Source: Gemmataceae bacterium
Lineage (GTDB): Bacteria; Planctomycetota; Planctomycetia; Gemmatales; Gemmataceae
Assembly (NCBI GenBank): GCA_022842245.1
Contig: JALHPZ010000006.1
Coordinates: 164,258 to 228,257, forward strand
Reading direction: 5' to 3'
Length of the DNA: 64,000 nt
The position numbers were made by a program, and so were the translations under genes. The notes under the pieces were generated by a model. That model worked only from the letters and a program-made list of their open reading frames with translations. It made no database searches and was not told the DNA's origin. This document shows, in pieces, positions 30,001-37,478 of the stretch; the stretch's first letter is position 1; every line of letters begins with the position of its first letter.

Positions 30001-30591
30001 GCGGGTGACGATCCCGTCGAAGGTCTCCGGGGCGGCGTAGACCGGCGTGATGCCGCCGGTCACCTGCGCCGCCAGCCCTTGCAGGTCCTTCACCTGGCCG
30101 AAGTCGCCGACCTTGACGTGGTTCCACTGGAGGAAGATGTTCTGCGGCTTCACGTCCAGGTGCAGTAGGCCGTGCTCGCCGTTCATGAGGTCCAGGACCT
30201 CGGCGGCCTCCTGCATGTAGACCATCAGCTCGTCGCGGGGGATGCCGGGCTGGCCCTTCTGTCGGTACTGCCGGAAGCGGTCCCAGAGGTTGCAGTCGGC
30301 CAGCTCCATGATGATGAGCAGCCGTCCGTCGACGATGTCGTAGCGGTCGATGGCGAGGAGGAACGGGTGGCGGACCTGTTTGACTCGCTCGAGGGATTTG
30401 AGCTCCTGCTCGGCGTAGCGGACGAGATCGTTGTCCTGGCTGCGCAGGTCGCCGTGGATGATCTTGATGGCTTTGTAGATGCCGCCGGGCGCAATGCATT
30501 TCCAGACTTCGCCGAAGCCGCCGCTACCGAGGCGGTCGATGAGCCGGTAACCGGGCACCGGTTCGACGTTGGCTTCGAAGTGGACCGCCAT
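27013..30591 (-). CDS. Ser/Thr kinase fused to tubulin/FtsZ-like GTPase (B)
   Basis: An 1192-residue cytoplasmic protein. Kinase domain 14-273: LGSGGFGEVW, Lys43 in AIKII, HLDVKPQN with catalytic Asp146 (His-Leu-Asp, a non-RD kinase), DFG at 163, and an AAPE activation-loop end. A linker rich in Ala/Pro follows (about 275-355). At about 360 begins a tubulin superfamily fold: LVIGLGGAGLQVV, then SLYIDTDPMA, and the tubulin signature LAGGTGGGMFLDVAY near 527. This agrees with the Tubulin_2-type family. About 500 helix-rich residues follow. It lacks transmembrane segments. The start at 30591 matches the paralog's start. Positions 1-270 align residue for residue with A. It lies 47 bases after A on the same strand. 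Confidence 0.9.
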   Translation of the reverse strand: MAVHFEANVEPVPGYRLIDRLGSGGFGEVWKCIAPGGIYKAIKIIHGDLRSQDNDLVRYAEQELKSLERVKQVRHPFLLAIDRYDIVDGRLLIIMELADCNLWDRFRQYRQKGQPGIPRDELMVYMQEAAEVLDLMNGEHGLLHLDVKPQNIFLQWNHVKVGDFGQVKDLQGLAAQVTGGITPVYAAPETFDGIVTRACDQYSLACVYQELLTGQRPFDGTSMNQLLMQHLAAPPNLAPSPPDDRPALARALAKKSEERFPTCAEFVRALRASTPVAAPAPTPVISGVVSAPAARPTVAAALIGGEGSDAIRWDAPLGGSSIAGPIDLGPRGDTPMPLAIEAEPDLTAPPERKGTGSLQPTLVIGLGGAGLQVVQRLRAELRDRYGNADAIPVIRSLYIDTDPMAADFAATEKPWERLAKLKSEQIFSARLNRPTHYMKPRLGGHPITEGWFDAQLLNRLPRTPITMGLRPFGRLAFFDHARALAQKIHHDLEMVLEPEALAASVEHTGLDLRTNRPRVYIVANLAGGTGGGMFLDVAYAVRYRLKKLGYAVPDVVGLLFVPPDAPGDEIPPQVRANVCAALTELNHYARPGTQFHALYDERVGPLRDTDPPFQSTYLLPAPLVGTNTPIAGSTTVSMRSTRRTASDIRVSGAQRLTQHRETPPPPAGDAVAAAAERIRLDLFTPVGRTTDDARPRTLTSMGVAVRTFGRASYSWPRGAIVDRTARVLTGVLLTHWVSPDISRARHLIPAWVSEKMNAAGLSMDAVTGTLHQAAGAVFHEPIPTVLARIVDPIVPRGWMARSPDVNKVVAVLDQLGKTIGHPTGQKMPNSLEDSLRLVANDVALNGTSLLTAAVHEMIDDPRFRLASAEEAIGQILTYLQVCRNECEAEADKSDRDARTAYEPLMAYVHPQPGTRKPTAAEIGESLRTFPLAQFQAGIARRAARLFEHLKSVFVDLRHQISTSRQRIEIVQKLILAELEQPAPPVDASHLMPVGCPTIEDAAQRYLEVLTDDDLQEVERLVQIGIEEQFGGLYQASVNSTVTPEMILDAVRSKARLHLNGRLGEVDLAGMFTTKCGGHAPAVQVLANAYRASKPTLVSGGPWTNHALTILGTPAGPGGDLLRQLADHAFPQDDKTVFADTADEVAVYREYPNVPLAVLPQFGPAWEAAYQAPSDAPAHARNDVTQWIGIDAE

Positions 30592-30638
30592 GGTGCACTC
30601 GCGGGGGCAAGGGTGCGGGGGACCGCGCCCGGGTCGTC

Positions 30639-33600
30639 CTAAACGGTAGCCGGCGTTTCGGCCGGTGCCCACGGCACGTCGCCGCGGGTATGGGGGTTGT
30701 TGTCGGCCGCCATCTGCTGCGCGTAGGCGTCGCGGGCGTGCGCCGCCAATTGCGGCAGCTCCGCCAGCGGCAGGAGCGGGTACTCGCGCAGGAAGGCGAT
30801 CTCGTCGGGCAGTTCGGCCGGGATGAATCCGATCCCCGGCAGCAGGGCTTCGGCCGTCTGACGGAACCGGTCGCCCGACGCACCGGCAGGAGCGGCGAGG
30901 ATCGTCGCCTCCATCTGCGGCTTCCCCGAGACGCTGGTCAGGTCCGGGGCCGCCTGTTCGAAGGAGTTCATGAGCATCTTCGGCGTGTTCGGCGCCGTTT
31001 CGCCGCGGTACCGGAAGAACACCTCGGCCGCGTCGGACTTGTCCAGTCGCGATTCGAGGAACGCGCGCGACTGGACGGCGAGCAACTGCTGGAAACTGGT
31101 CACATGCTGCGGATGAACGCAGACATTCACGAGACTGCGATACTTCTTGGCGATTTCGTCCTGCAACTGGGCGTCGAAGTCGAGGATATCCTTCGGTGCC
31201 AGGGCACCGAGGAAGTGGTCGGCAGCGCCTTCCAGCCCTTCCACGCCATGGGGCAGAATCATGCGTCCCGGACCCGTGAGATACGGAGCAATGCGATCCG
31301 GGGCGGGAATGGTGTCATGGATCTCCTGAAGGCGCTGGCGGCAATACCCGATCTCGCGGACGAACTCCGGCGCGCTGGCGAGCAGCTTGCGATAGATCGA
31401 CAGCGTGGCGTCCAGCACGTGCAACCGCAGTCGTTTGTTCGGGTAGCTTTCGAGCGCGTTGAGGAACTCGTTGGTCGAAACCGCCTTGCGCGACCCGATG
31501 ATGGCGAGCGCCAGGTTGGGCGCCTCGCCGGCGAGCACTTGCGCGATCTGTGAATACGAATTGTGCACGTCGTCGAGGATCCCCTCGCGCACCGATTCCA
31601 GTCCGGAGACGGTGCGCTTCAGGCGGGGAATCATCTGACCGAGCACCTCCTCGGCCCCGCCGAGGCGATATTGCGGCTGTTCGATGAACGCCACGGCCAT
31701 GGCGGAGAGGTGCCCTTCGAAGTCCGCGACCAGGCGCTTGTGACGCTCCGCCAACACCTGCGCGAGGCTCGGCGGCTTTTCGGGATCGATTTCCGGCGTG
31801 CCGACAACCTTCACCAACTGTTCAAGCACGTCGTAGGCGGCTTCCTGGTCGAGACGCCCGGCGGTACCGGTCCGCTGGCGCAACGGCGAGACGAACGCAG
31901 CGAAGACCTTCTCCGGGTCTTCGCGCATCGAGTCCTTCACCGCCGCGTTGAATTCGTCGACGACGACTTCGAGGTCGAGGTTGCGCTGCCGCCATTGTTC
32001 GTCGAGCCATTGTTGCACCGGCTCGCGAAGGTGGACGGCCTCCTTGGCCATCCAGCGTTGGAGCAGGCGCTGGCCGAACCGGCGCGTGGCGATTTCGAGG
32101 AGTTCGTGGCGCGGCCAACTGAGGCGGTAGACGCCCATGGCCTGCACGACGGGCGTGCCGGCCTTGTTGAGCGCGAACGCCTCGCCGCGGACCGAGTCCA
32201 TGACGCGGCCGGCCGGGGTGAAGAGTTCGAGGAACATCGACCGCGCGACCAGACCGGCGGCGTACGCCAGTTCCGTTTGCCCGATTCGATTGTCGAGTTG
32301 CACGAGGTTGCAGCGGGCGAAGGGACCGTCGGAGTCGGCGATCGTCTCGTTTTGGACGAAGCGCGCGGTGTACCGGTTCCGGCCGGCGTGATAGTGCCCC
32401 AGTTCCTGCAGCGCGGCGAAGGTGTTCGCCAGCGGCAGGCCCTTCGCGCCGGTCTTGTCGGCGGCCGGCACCAGGAGTTCGCCCACGACTTCGGGCTTGG
32501 CCACGCCGATCTGGCGGAGTTCGTGTTTGAGGATGTACGCGAGGTCGAGGAACATGCCCCCGCCGGTGCCGCCGCAGGTGTTCGCCACGACGTAGACGCG
32601 CGGGCGGTTGGTGCGCAGGCCGAGGCCCGTCCGCGCCGCCGCCGTGTCGATCGGCCCGTCCGAAACGAACGCCTCGATCCCCTGCCGCACGCGTTGGACG
32701 ATCCCCTTGTAATGGTCGACGAGCGCCAGCCGCCCATAGGCGCGAACGCCCGACGCCGCGCCGGGGTTCCGCGAGAGCTTGTACAGGACCCCCTTGGGCA
32801 TCCACGCTTCGACGGGCGGGAGACCGTCGCGCTGGAGGTAGTGGGCGGCGCGGTTCAGCTTCGCGACGTAGACCTCCGAGGGTGCCAGCGCGTCGGGCGA
32901 GTTAGGGTCGGTCGCGGCCGCCACGGCCTCCGCGTCGGTATCGATGTAGAGCAGGTGCAGGTGCGGCAGCGGTTCGTGGCCGAACTTTTCCCGCAAGATT
33001 CGCTTGAGGGCGCGCAGGACGAACAGGCCGGTGGTCCCGGCCCCCACGACGATCGCCGGCATCAGCGCGCCCGGGCCACTGCGAACCGGACCGATGAGGC
33101 CGAGGTCGCTCATCTTGGCCGTGACGACCACGGGTGGCCGCGCCAAGGTCGTGGCGGGCCGTAGTTCCGGCAGCCCGCCCTGCGCGGCGATGGTCTTCTG
33201 CGTCACCAGCCGGGGTGCGGCGAAGGGGCTTGGTGTCGGCCCACCGGACGCGGCCGCGCCCGGCCCCAGCGCCCGCGGCCGGTTCGGCGGACCGGCCGGC
33301 GTTTCCCATGATCGAGGCTTCGGCTTGAGCGTCTCGTCCGACCTCCCGTTCGCCGGTGATCCCTTGGTCACCGCCGGCGGCGTGATCTCCCCGCCCATCA
33401 GGATTTGAGTCGCCGCCGAAATCCCCCGCGGGGACTGGCTCGCCGTCGATTCCTCGCTGCCCACCGCGCCCGAACCGCCCGTCGTCGCCCCGCTCGACCG
33501 CAAGGCCCGCACCAGGTCCATGCAGCTCGGCCAGCGGTCCTCCGGCTTCTTTGCCAGCGCCCGCGCCACCACCGGACGATCCGCCGCCGGCAGATGATCC

Positions 33601-34310
33601 AGGTCCGGCGTACCGTTCAGATGCTGCATCACCAGCTGCTTCGTGTTGCTCCCGTTGAACGGCCGCGTCCCCGTCAGCAGTTCCTGGAACACGATCGCCA
33701 GGCTGTATTGGTCCGTGTACCGGCTGACGTAGCCCTCGAACGTCTCCGGTCCGGCATACACCGGCGTGACGCCGCCGGTCACGGTGCCCCGGCCTCCCTC
33801 GAACGCCTTCGCCAGCCCGAAGTCCGCCACCTTCACGTGATTGAACATCAGGAACAGGTTCTGCGGCTTCACGTCCAGGTGTTGGATGTGATACTTCGTG
33901 TTCATCAGGTCGAGGGCTTCGGCCGCCTCGTGCATGTAGCCCATCAACTCTTCGCGCGGGATGCCGGGCATCCCCAGCCCGCGGCATTCCTTGAAGCGGT
34001 CCCACAGGTTCCGCTCGGCCAGCTCCATCACGATGATGAGCTGCCCGTTGATGATCTTCCACTGTTCGAGCGACAGGATGAACGGGTGACGGATGTTCTT
34101 GACACGGTCGAGCGCCTTCAGCTCCTGCTCGGCGGCGCGGATGTTGTCGTCTTCGAGGTCGTTGAGGTCGCCGAAGACGAACTTCATCGCCTTCTGCAGG
34201 CCGCCCGGCGCCTCGACGCGCCACACCTCGCCGAAGCCGCCCCGACCGAGGCGGTCGATCAGCTTGTAGCCAGGCAGCGGCTCGAGTTGGGACGACACGG
34301 GAACCGGCAT
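30639..34310 (-). CDS. Ser/Thr kinase fused to tubulin/FtsZ-like GTPase (A)
   Basis: A 1223-residue paralog of the gene at 27013. Kinase domain 14-273: LGRGGFGEVW, Lys43 in AMKFV, HLDVKPQN with Asp146, DFG at 163, AGPE. The Pro/Ala linker is longer (about 275-415) and low in complexity. The tubulin-like domain starts near 418 with IVVGAGTTGLFVLRAL, LLYIDTDAEAV, and NTCGGTGGGMFLDLAY near 580. Nucleotide binding looks intact. The first glycine box is more degenerate (GAGTTG) than in B (GLGGAG). The helix-rich C-terminal half shares motifs with B, including ASGDRFRQTAEALLPGIG against the matching part there. ATG at 34310. Upstream is a divergent zinc-ribbon gene. Both proteins should be soluble and could co-assemble. 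Confidence 0.9.
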   Translation of the reverse strand: MPVPVSSQLEPLPGYKLIDRLGRGGFGEVWRVEAPGGLQKAMKFVFGDLNDLEDDNIRAAEQELKALDRVKNIRHPFILSLEQWKIINGQLIIVMELAERNLWDRFKECRGLGMPGIPREELMGYMHEAAEALDLMNTKYHIQHLDVKPQNLFLMFNHVKVADFGLAKAFEGGRGTVTGGVTPVYAGPETFEGYVSRYTDQYSLAIVFQELLTGTRPFNGSNTKQLVMQHLNGTPDLDHLPAADRPVVARALAKKPEDRWPSCMDLVRALRSSGATTGGSGAVGSEESTASQSPRGISAATQILMGGEITPPAVTKGSPANGRSDETLKPKPRSWETPAGPPNRPRALGPGAAASGGPTPSPFAAPRLVTQKTIAAQGGLPELRPATTLARPPVVVTAKMSDLGLIGPVRSGPGALMPAIVVGAGTTGLFVLRALKRILREKFGHEPLPHLHLLYIDTDAEAVAAATDPNSPDALAPSEVYVAKLNRAAHYLQRDGLPPVEAWMPKGVLYKLSRNPGAASGVRAYGRLALVDHYKGIVQRVRQGIEAFVSDGPIDTAAARTGLGLRTNRPRVYVVANTCGGTGGGMFLDLAYILKHELRQIGVAKPEVVGELLVPAADKTGAKGLPLANTFAALQELGHYHAGRNRYTARFVQNETIADSDGPFARCNLVQLDNRIGQTELAYAAGLVARSMFLELFTPAGRVMDSVRGEAFALNKAGTPVVQAMGVYRLSWPRHELLEIATRRFGQRLLQRWMAKEAVHLREPVQQWLDEQWRQRNLDLEVVVDEFNAAVKDSMREDPEKVFAAFVSPLRQRTGTAGRLDQEAAYDVLEQLVKVVGTPEIDPEKPPSLAQVLAERHKRLVADFEGHLSAMAVAFIEQPQYRLGGAEEVLGQMIPRLKRTVSGLESVREGILDDVHNSYSQIAQVLAGEAPNLALAIIGSRKAVSTNEFLNALESYPNKRLRLHVLDATLSIYRKLLASAPEFVREIGYCRQRLQEIHDTIPAPDRIAPYLTGPGRMILPHGVEGLEGAADHFLGALAPKDILDFDAQLQDEIAKKYRSLVNVCVHPQHVTSFQQLLAVQSRAFLESRLDKSDAAEVFFRYRGETAPNTPKMLMNSFEQAAPDLTSVSGKPQMEATILAAPAGASGDRFRQTAEALLPGIGFIPAELPDEIAFLREYPLLPLAELPQLAAHARDAYAQQMAADNNPHTRGDVPWAPAETPATV

Positions 34311-34576
34311 CGCGCGATCCGATCCAATTCGTAAGGAGGCCCGGTCCGGTAGTGACGGACGGGCGGCACGTATCCTTAGTTCAATTTCGGGGCGGAAGCA
34401 AAATCGCGCGCACATCTGATTCGCCGCTCCCGCCGGGCGCGAAATTCCACGCCGCGGCGCGAACCGCCGCACCGCACCGCATTTCTTCCCCCGCGAACCG
34501 CCGGAGAATGGTAAATTGTCCGGTATCCCACCCCGTCGTCCGGTTCCCCGGACCTCCCCCGCGGAAGTCGGAGATC

Positions 34577-35959
34577 ATGCAACCCTTGACGTTCGCCTGT
34601 CCCCAGTGCACGCGCCGGATGGGCGTGGGCCTGGAATGGATGGGGAAATCGGTCCGCTGCCCGCACTGCCGGCAGGTGGTCGTCGCGCCGACGGCGACGC
34701 CGAGCAAGGCCGCGTTCGCCTCGCCGCTGGCGGACGTTCCGCCGGCCACCGACCCCTCCGACGCCGTGGACGTTCCGCTTCCCCGCTTCGCGCCGCCGCC
34801 CCGCGAAGGGGCCGAGAGCATCTTCGGCGAAGAGGCGGCGTCCGACGACAGCGTCTTCGCCACGCCGACCGCGCCGAAACCGGTATTGCTTCCCGACGTG
34901 GCCGAACCCTCGCCGCGATCGTCCGGACTGATCGACTTCGGCGGCGCGGACGAGCCGCGCATCCTCCAGCCCACCGACGCGATCCCGCCGTCCGAACTCC
35001 CGCGATCCGCGATCGACTCGCCGGAACCGTTCGTCAAGAAGGACCTGTCCCAGCCCGATTTCGCGCTTCTGGCGAAAACGGAACCGGCACCGGCGGCACC
35101 GGCACCGCCGGCGCGGGCCGACGAAGTCGTCGATCCCTTCACGAAGTTCGGCCGCATGAACGCGACGGCGCCGCCGGCCCCGCGCCCCTCGACGACGCGC
35201 CCGCCGCTGGTTCGACCCGATCGCCGCAGCCGCTTCTTCTGGCCGATCGTCGCCTATGCGGTCGCCGTCACGCTGGTCGCCGCCGCCGGCTGGCTGCGCC
35301 CCGCGCCGCATCCCTTCGCCGCCATCCCCGATTTCTTCGGGCAGTATCACGCCGCCGACCGCAAGAAGGTGTCCGCGCTGCCGGTCGACCTCAACCGGCC
35401 GTTCCCGAACGAACTCACCGTGAAACTCGGCGGCAAATTGTTGGTGGGAGAGCTGGAATTCGAGCCGCTGGCGATCGAGGAACGCCGCACGCGCTGGGAG
35501 GTGAAGTCCGACACCGGCCGTGCTCGCGACATCGAATGCCTCGTCCTCACGGCGCGCGTCACGAACCGGTCGACCCGGCCGTTCCACCCCTTCGACCCCG
35601 CGTTCAACCGCTACGCCGCCCCGAACGATCCGCCGCCGCTCACCGCCGTCGTCGTGGGGGAGGAAAGCTTTCCGGGCGGTCCGATCCCGTGGCCGTTCGT
35701 CCATGCCGGCCGCGAGTTCATCCGCGGACAGGAGGCCGACGAGTCACCTTTGGAACCGGGCCAGCAACGAACGACGACCCTGCCGTCGATCGACGGCGAG
35801 AAGGGAAAGCAGCTCCTGGCGCGACTCAAAGCGTCGAAGGCGCCGGCGCTGTGGCGTGTGCACGTGCGCCGGGGCTTCACGACCTACGGCGGCGAGACCG
35901 TGCCGGTGAGCGCGCTGGTCGGCGTGGAGTTCGACGCCAGCCAGATTGCACACCGTTAA
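34577..35959 (+). CDS. Zinc-ribbon single-pass membrane protein
   Basis: A 460-residue protein. The N-terminus is a zinc ribbon (FACPQCTRRMGV and VRCPHCRQVV). A long Pro/Ala/Asp-rich disordered stretch follows (about 35-215), then one transmembrane segment (FFWPIVAYAVAVTLVAAAGW, about 223-243), then a 215-residue beta-rich outer domain (ELEFEPLAIEERRTRWEVKS and LVLTARVTNRSTRPFHPFDP). The outer part resembles a DUF4352-like extracellular domain, judged only from the CLVLTARVTNRS pattern. GGAG precedes ATG 34577. It diverges from the kinase-tubulin pair, so the two share a 266-base promoter region. Confidence 0.75.
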   Translation: MQPLTFACPQCTRRMGVGLEWMGKSVRCPHCRQVVVAPTATPSKAAFASPLADVPPATDPSDAVDVPLPRFAPPPREGAESIFGEEAASDDSVFATPTAPKPVLLPDVAEPSPRSSGLIDFGGADEPRILQPTDAIPPSELPRSAIDSPEPFVKKDLSQPDFALLAKTEPAPAAPAPPARADEVVDPFTKFGRMNATAPPAPRPSTTRPPLVRPDRRSRFFWPIVAYAVAVTLVAAAGWLRPAPHPFAAIPDFFGQYHAADRKKVSALPVDLNRPFPNELTVKLGGKLLVGELEFEPLAIEERRTRWEVKSDTGRARDIECLVLTARVTNRSTRPFHPFDPAFNRYAAPNDPPPLTAVVVGEESFPGGPIPWPFVHAGREFIRGQEADESPLEPGQQRTTTLPSIDGEKGKQLLARLKASKAPALWRVHVRRGFTTYGGETVPVSALVGVEFDASQIAHR

Positions 35960-36017
35960 TGGCGTCTCACCGATATCCACTGCCGGGTTTCCCACGCGAA
36001 CCGACGACGAAATTCGT

Positions 36018-36051
36018 GAGGCGGGACGTGCCTGTCGGAACATCCCGCCTC
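36018..36051. terminator. Bidirectional hairpin between convergent genes
   Basis: GAGGCGGGA pairs with TCCCGCCTC around a 16-base loop, in the 102 bases between converging stop codons. No clear T-tract is present, so this is only terminator-like. Confidence 0.45.
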
Positions 36052-36061
36052 GATCGTCGTG

Positions 36062-37117
36062 TCAGTCGTCCACGTTCTGGCTCAGCTCGCGAACCATCTG
36101 TCCGCGCTGGTTGAAGCCGCGAACGTGCTGCCGGTTGCCGGTGCGCGTCTCGGCGATCACATCGTCGACGCCATCGCCGTCGATGTCCTTGCCGACGACG
36201 TGAACGCCGCCGCGCGACTGGCCGTCGGCCGCGAAAAAGCTGGCGATTTCGCGACCGTCCTTGCCGCTCACCGCGCGGACGTGCGGTCCACCGCCCGGCC
36301 CGGCACCGACGAGGATGTCGTCGTTTCCATCGTTGTCGATGTCCCCGGCCCCGACGCGGACGCCGGTGCGCAAATTCGGATCGAAAGCGAAGAAGTTCCG
36401 GATCACTTCGCCGGTGGCGCCGTCGGTGACGACGACGCGCGCCCCGCCGCCGACCCCGGTGCCGGCGATGATGTCGGCGAAGCCGTCGGCGTTCACGTCG
36501 CCGGCTCCGACGAAGACGCCGCCGCGGAAGGTCTCCTCGAACGGGAAGAAGTCGTAAAGGACTTCGTAGTTTCCGCCTTCGCCGCCGGTGGTGATCTCGG
36601 GAAGTTCCTCGGGCGGCGTGTCGTCGGGAATACCGCCGTCCGCGATGCTCTTGCCGTCGATCACGCGGATGCGCGGCCCGCCGCCGTTGCCCGTCCCGGT
36701 CATCACGTCCTCGAAGCCGTCGTTGTTCACGTCGCCGACGGCCACGTCGACACCGCCGCGGAACGTCTCTTCGTAGACCATGAAGTCGGCGATGACTTCG
36801 CCGGTGGAACCGTCCACGACCTTGATGCGCGGTCCGCCGCCGCGCCCCGGGGCGAAGACGAGATCGTCGACGCCGTCGCCGGTCACATCGCCGAGTTCGG
36901 CGTGGATGCCGCCGCGGAACGACCCTTCGTAGCCGATGATCTTCCGGACCTCGCGACCGGTGACCGGATCGGCGAGATGGATTTCCGGCCGGCCGCCATC
37001 CTCCGGCGCGATGACCACGGTGCCGTCGGCGATCGGCGTCCAGGCGGCCGGCAGCGCCCGCAATTCGAAGGCATCCAGTTGTGGCCGGAACCGATTCCGA
37101 TGGGAACGGTGAAACAT
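36062..37117 (-). CDS. VCBS/FG-GAP repeat surface protein
   Basis: A 351-residue protein built from about six FG-GAP/VCBS-type repeats: DVTGDGVDDLVFAPG, DVNNDGFEDVMTGTG, DVNADGFADIIAGTG, DIDNDGNDDILVGAG and DIDGDGVDDVIAETR, each with the D-x-D-x-D-G calcium-binding loop. The N-terminus has the planctomycete motif RPQLDAFELRALPA, which replaces an ordinary signal peptide in many exported proteins of this phylum. It should fold as a partial beta-propeller of the integrin alpha type at the cell surface. CCAGGAG lies upstream of the ATG. Confidence 0.88.
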   Translation of the reverse strand: MFHRSHRNRFRPQLDAFELRALPAAWTPIADGTVVIAPEDGGRPEIHLADPVTGREVRKIIGYEGSFRGGIHAELGDVTGDGVDDLVFAPGRGGGPRIKVVDGSTGEVIADFMVYEETFRGGVDVAVGDVNNDGFEDVMTGTGNGGGPRIRVIDGKSIADGGIPDDTPPEELPEITTGGEGGNYEVLYDFFPFEETFRGGVFVGAGDVNADGFADIIAGTGVGGGARVVVTDGATGEVIRNFFAFDPNLRTGVRVGAGDIDNDGNDDILVGAGPGGGPHVRAVSGKDGREIASFFAADGQSRGGVHVVGKDIDGDGVDDVIAETRTGNRQHVRGFNQRGQMVRELSQNVDD

Positions 37118-37478
37118 GATCGTCGACTCCTGGTGGAGGGCGAACGGAACAATCTTCGGGCAATCGAGCGGGCTGTCGGCGCGGAGAGCGCTTCGCGCCG
37201 GGGTTTGACAGAACGGGGGGAGTTTGGATGCGAGTCAAACCCGAGATCAAACCTAGCGTCGGGTTCGTGGGGAGTCAACGCGAAGGCAGCGGTCGGAGCC
37301 CTGAGGGTGTCGGGTAAGTCGGCGCGCTTTCCCCTTGCAATTCGTCCCGTCGTCGGCGACAATTCCCCTACCTGCCTGATCCGGCGGAACGGTTGACGGA
37401 ACGCGCACTTGCGGCGAATCGTCAAACTGGTATCCGCCGTCCCGACTCCGCCGACTTCCCGCCGAAGGGATTCTCCCC
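37118..37478. other. Divergent promoter region without a gene
   Basis: The 361 bases between two divergent genes hold no supported open frame or repeat. A rightward promoter-like pair is listed separately at 37335-37363. Confidence 0.5.
37335..37363 (+). promoter_or_regulatory. Possible sigma-70 type promoter
   Basis: TTGCAA and GACAAT are separated by 17 bases, about 115 bases upstream of the DUF1549 gene. Both hexamers differ from consensus, so this is tentative. Confidence 0.3.

Noticed and set aside
27058..30168. A 1036-codon open frame antisense to kinase-tubulin B
   Set aside because: GC-driven shadow of the real gene; low-complexity Gly/Arg/Glu translation without motifs.
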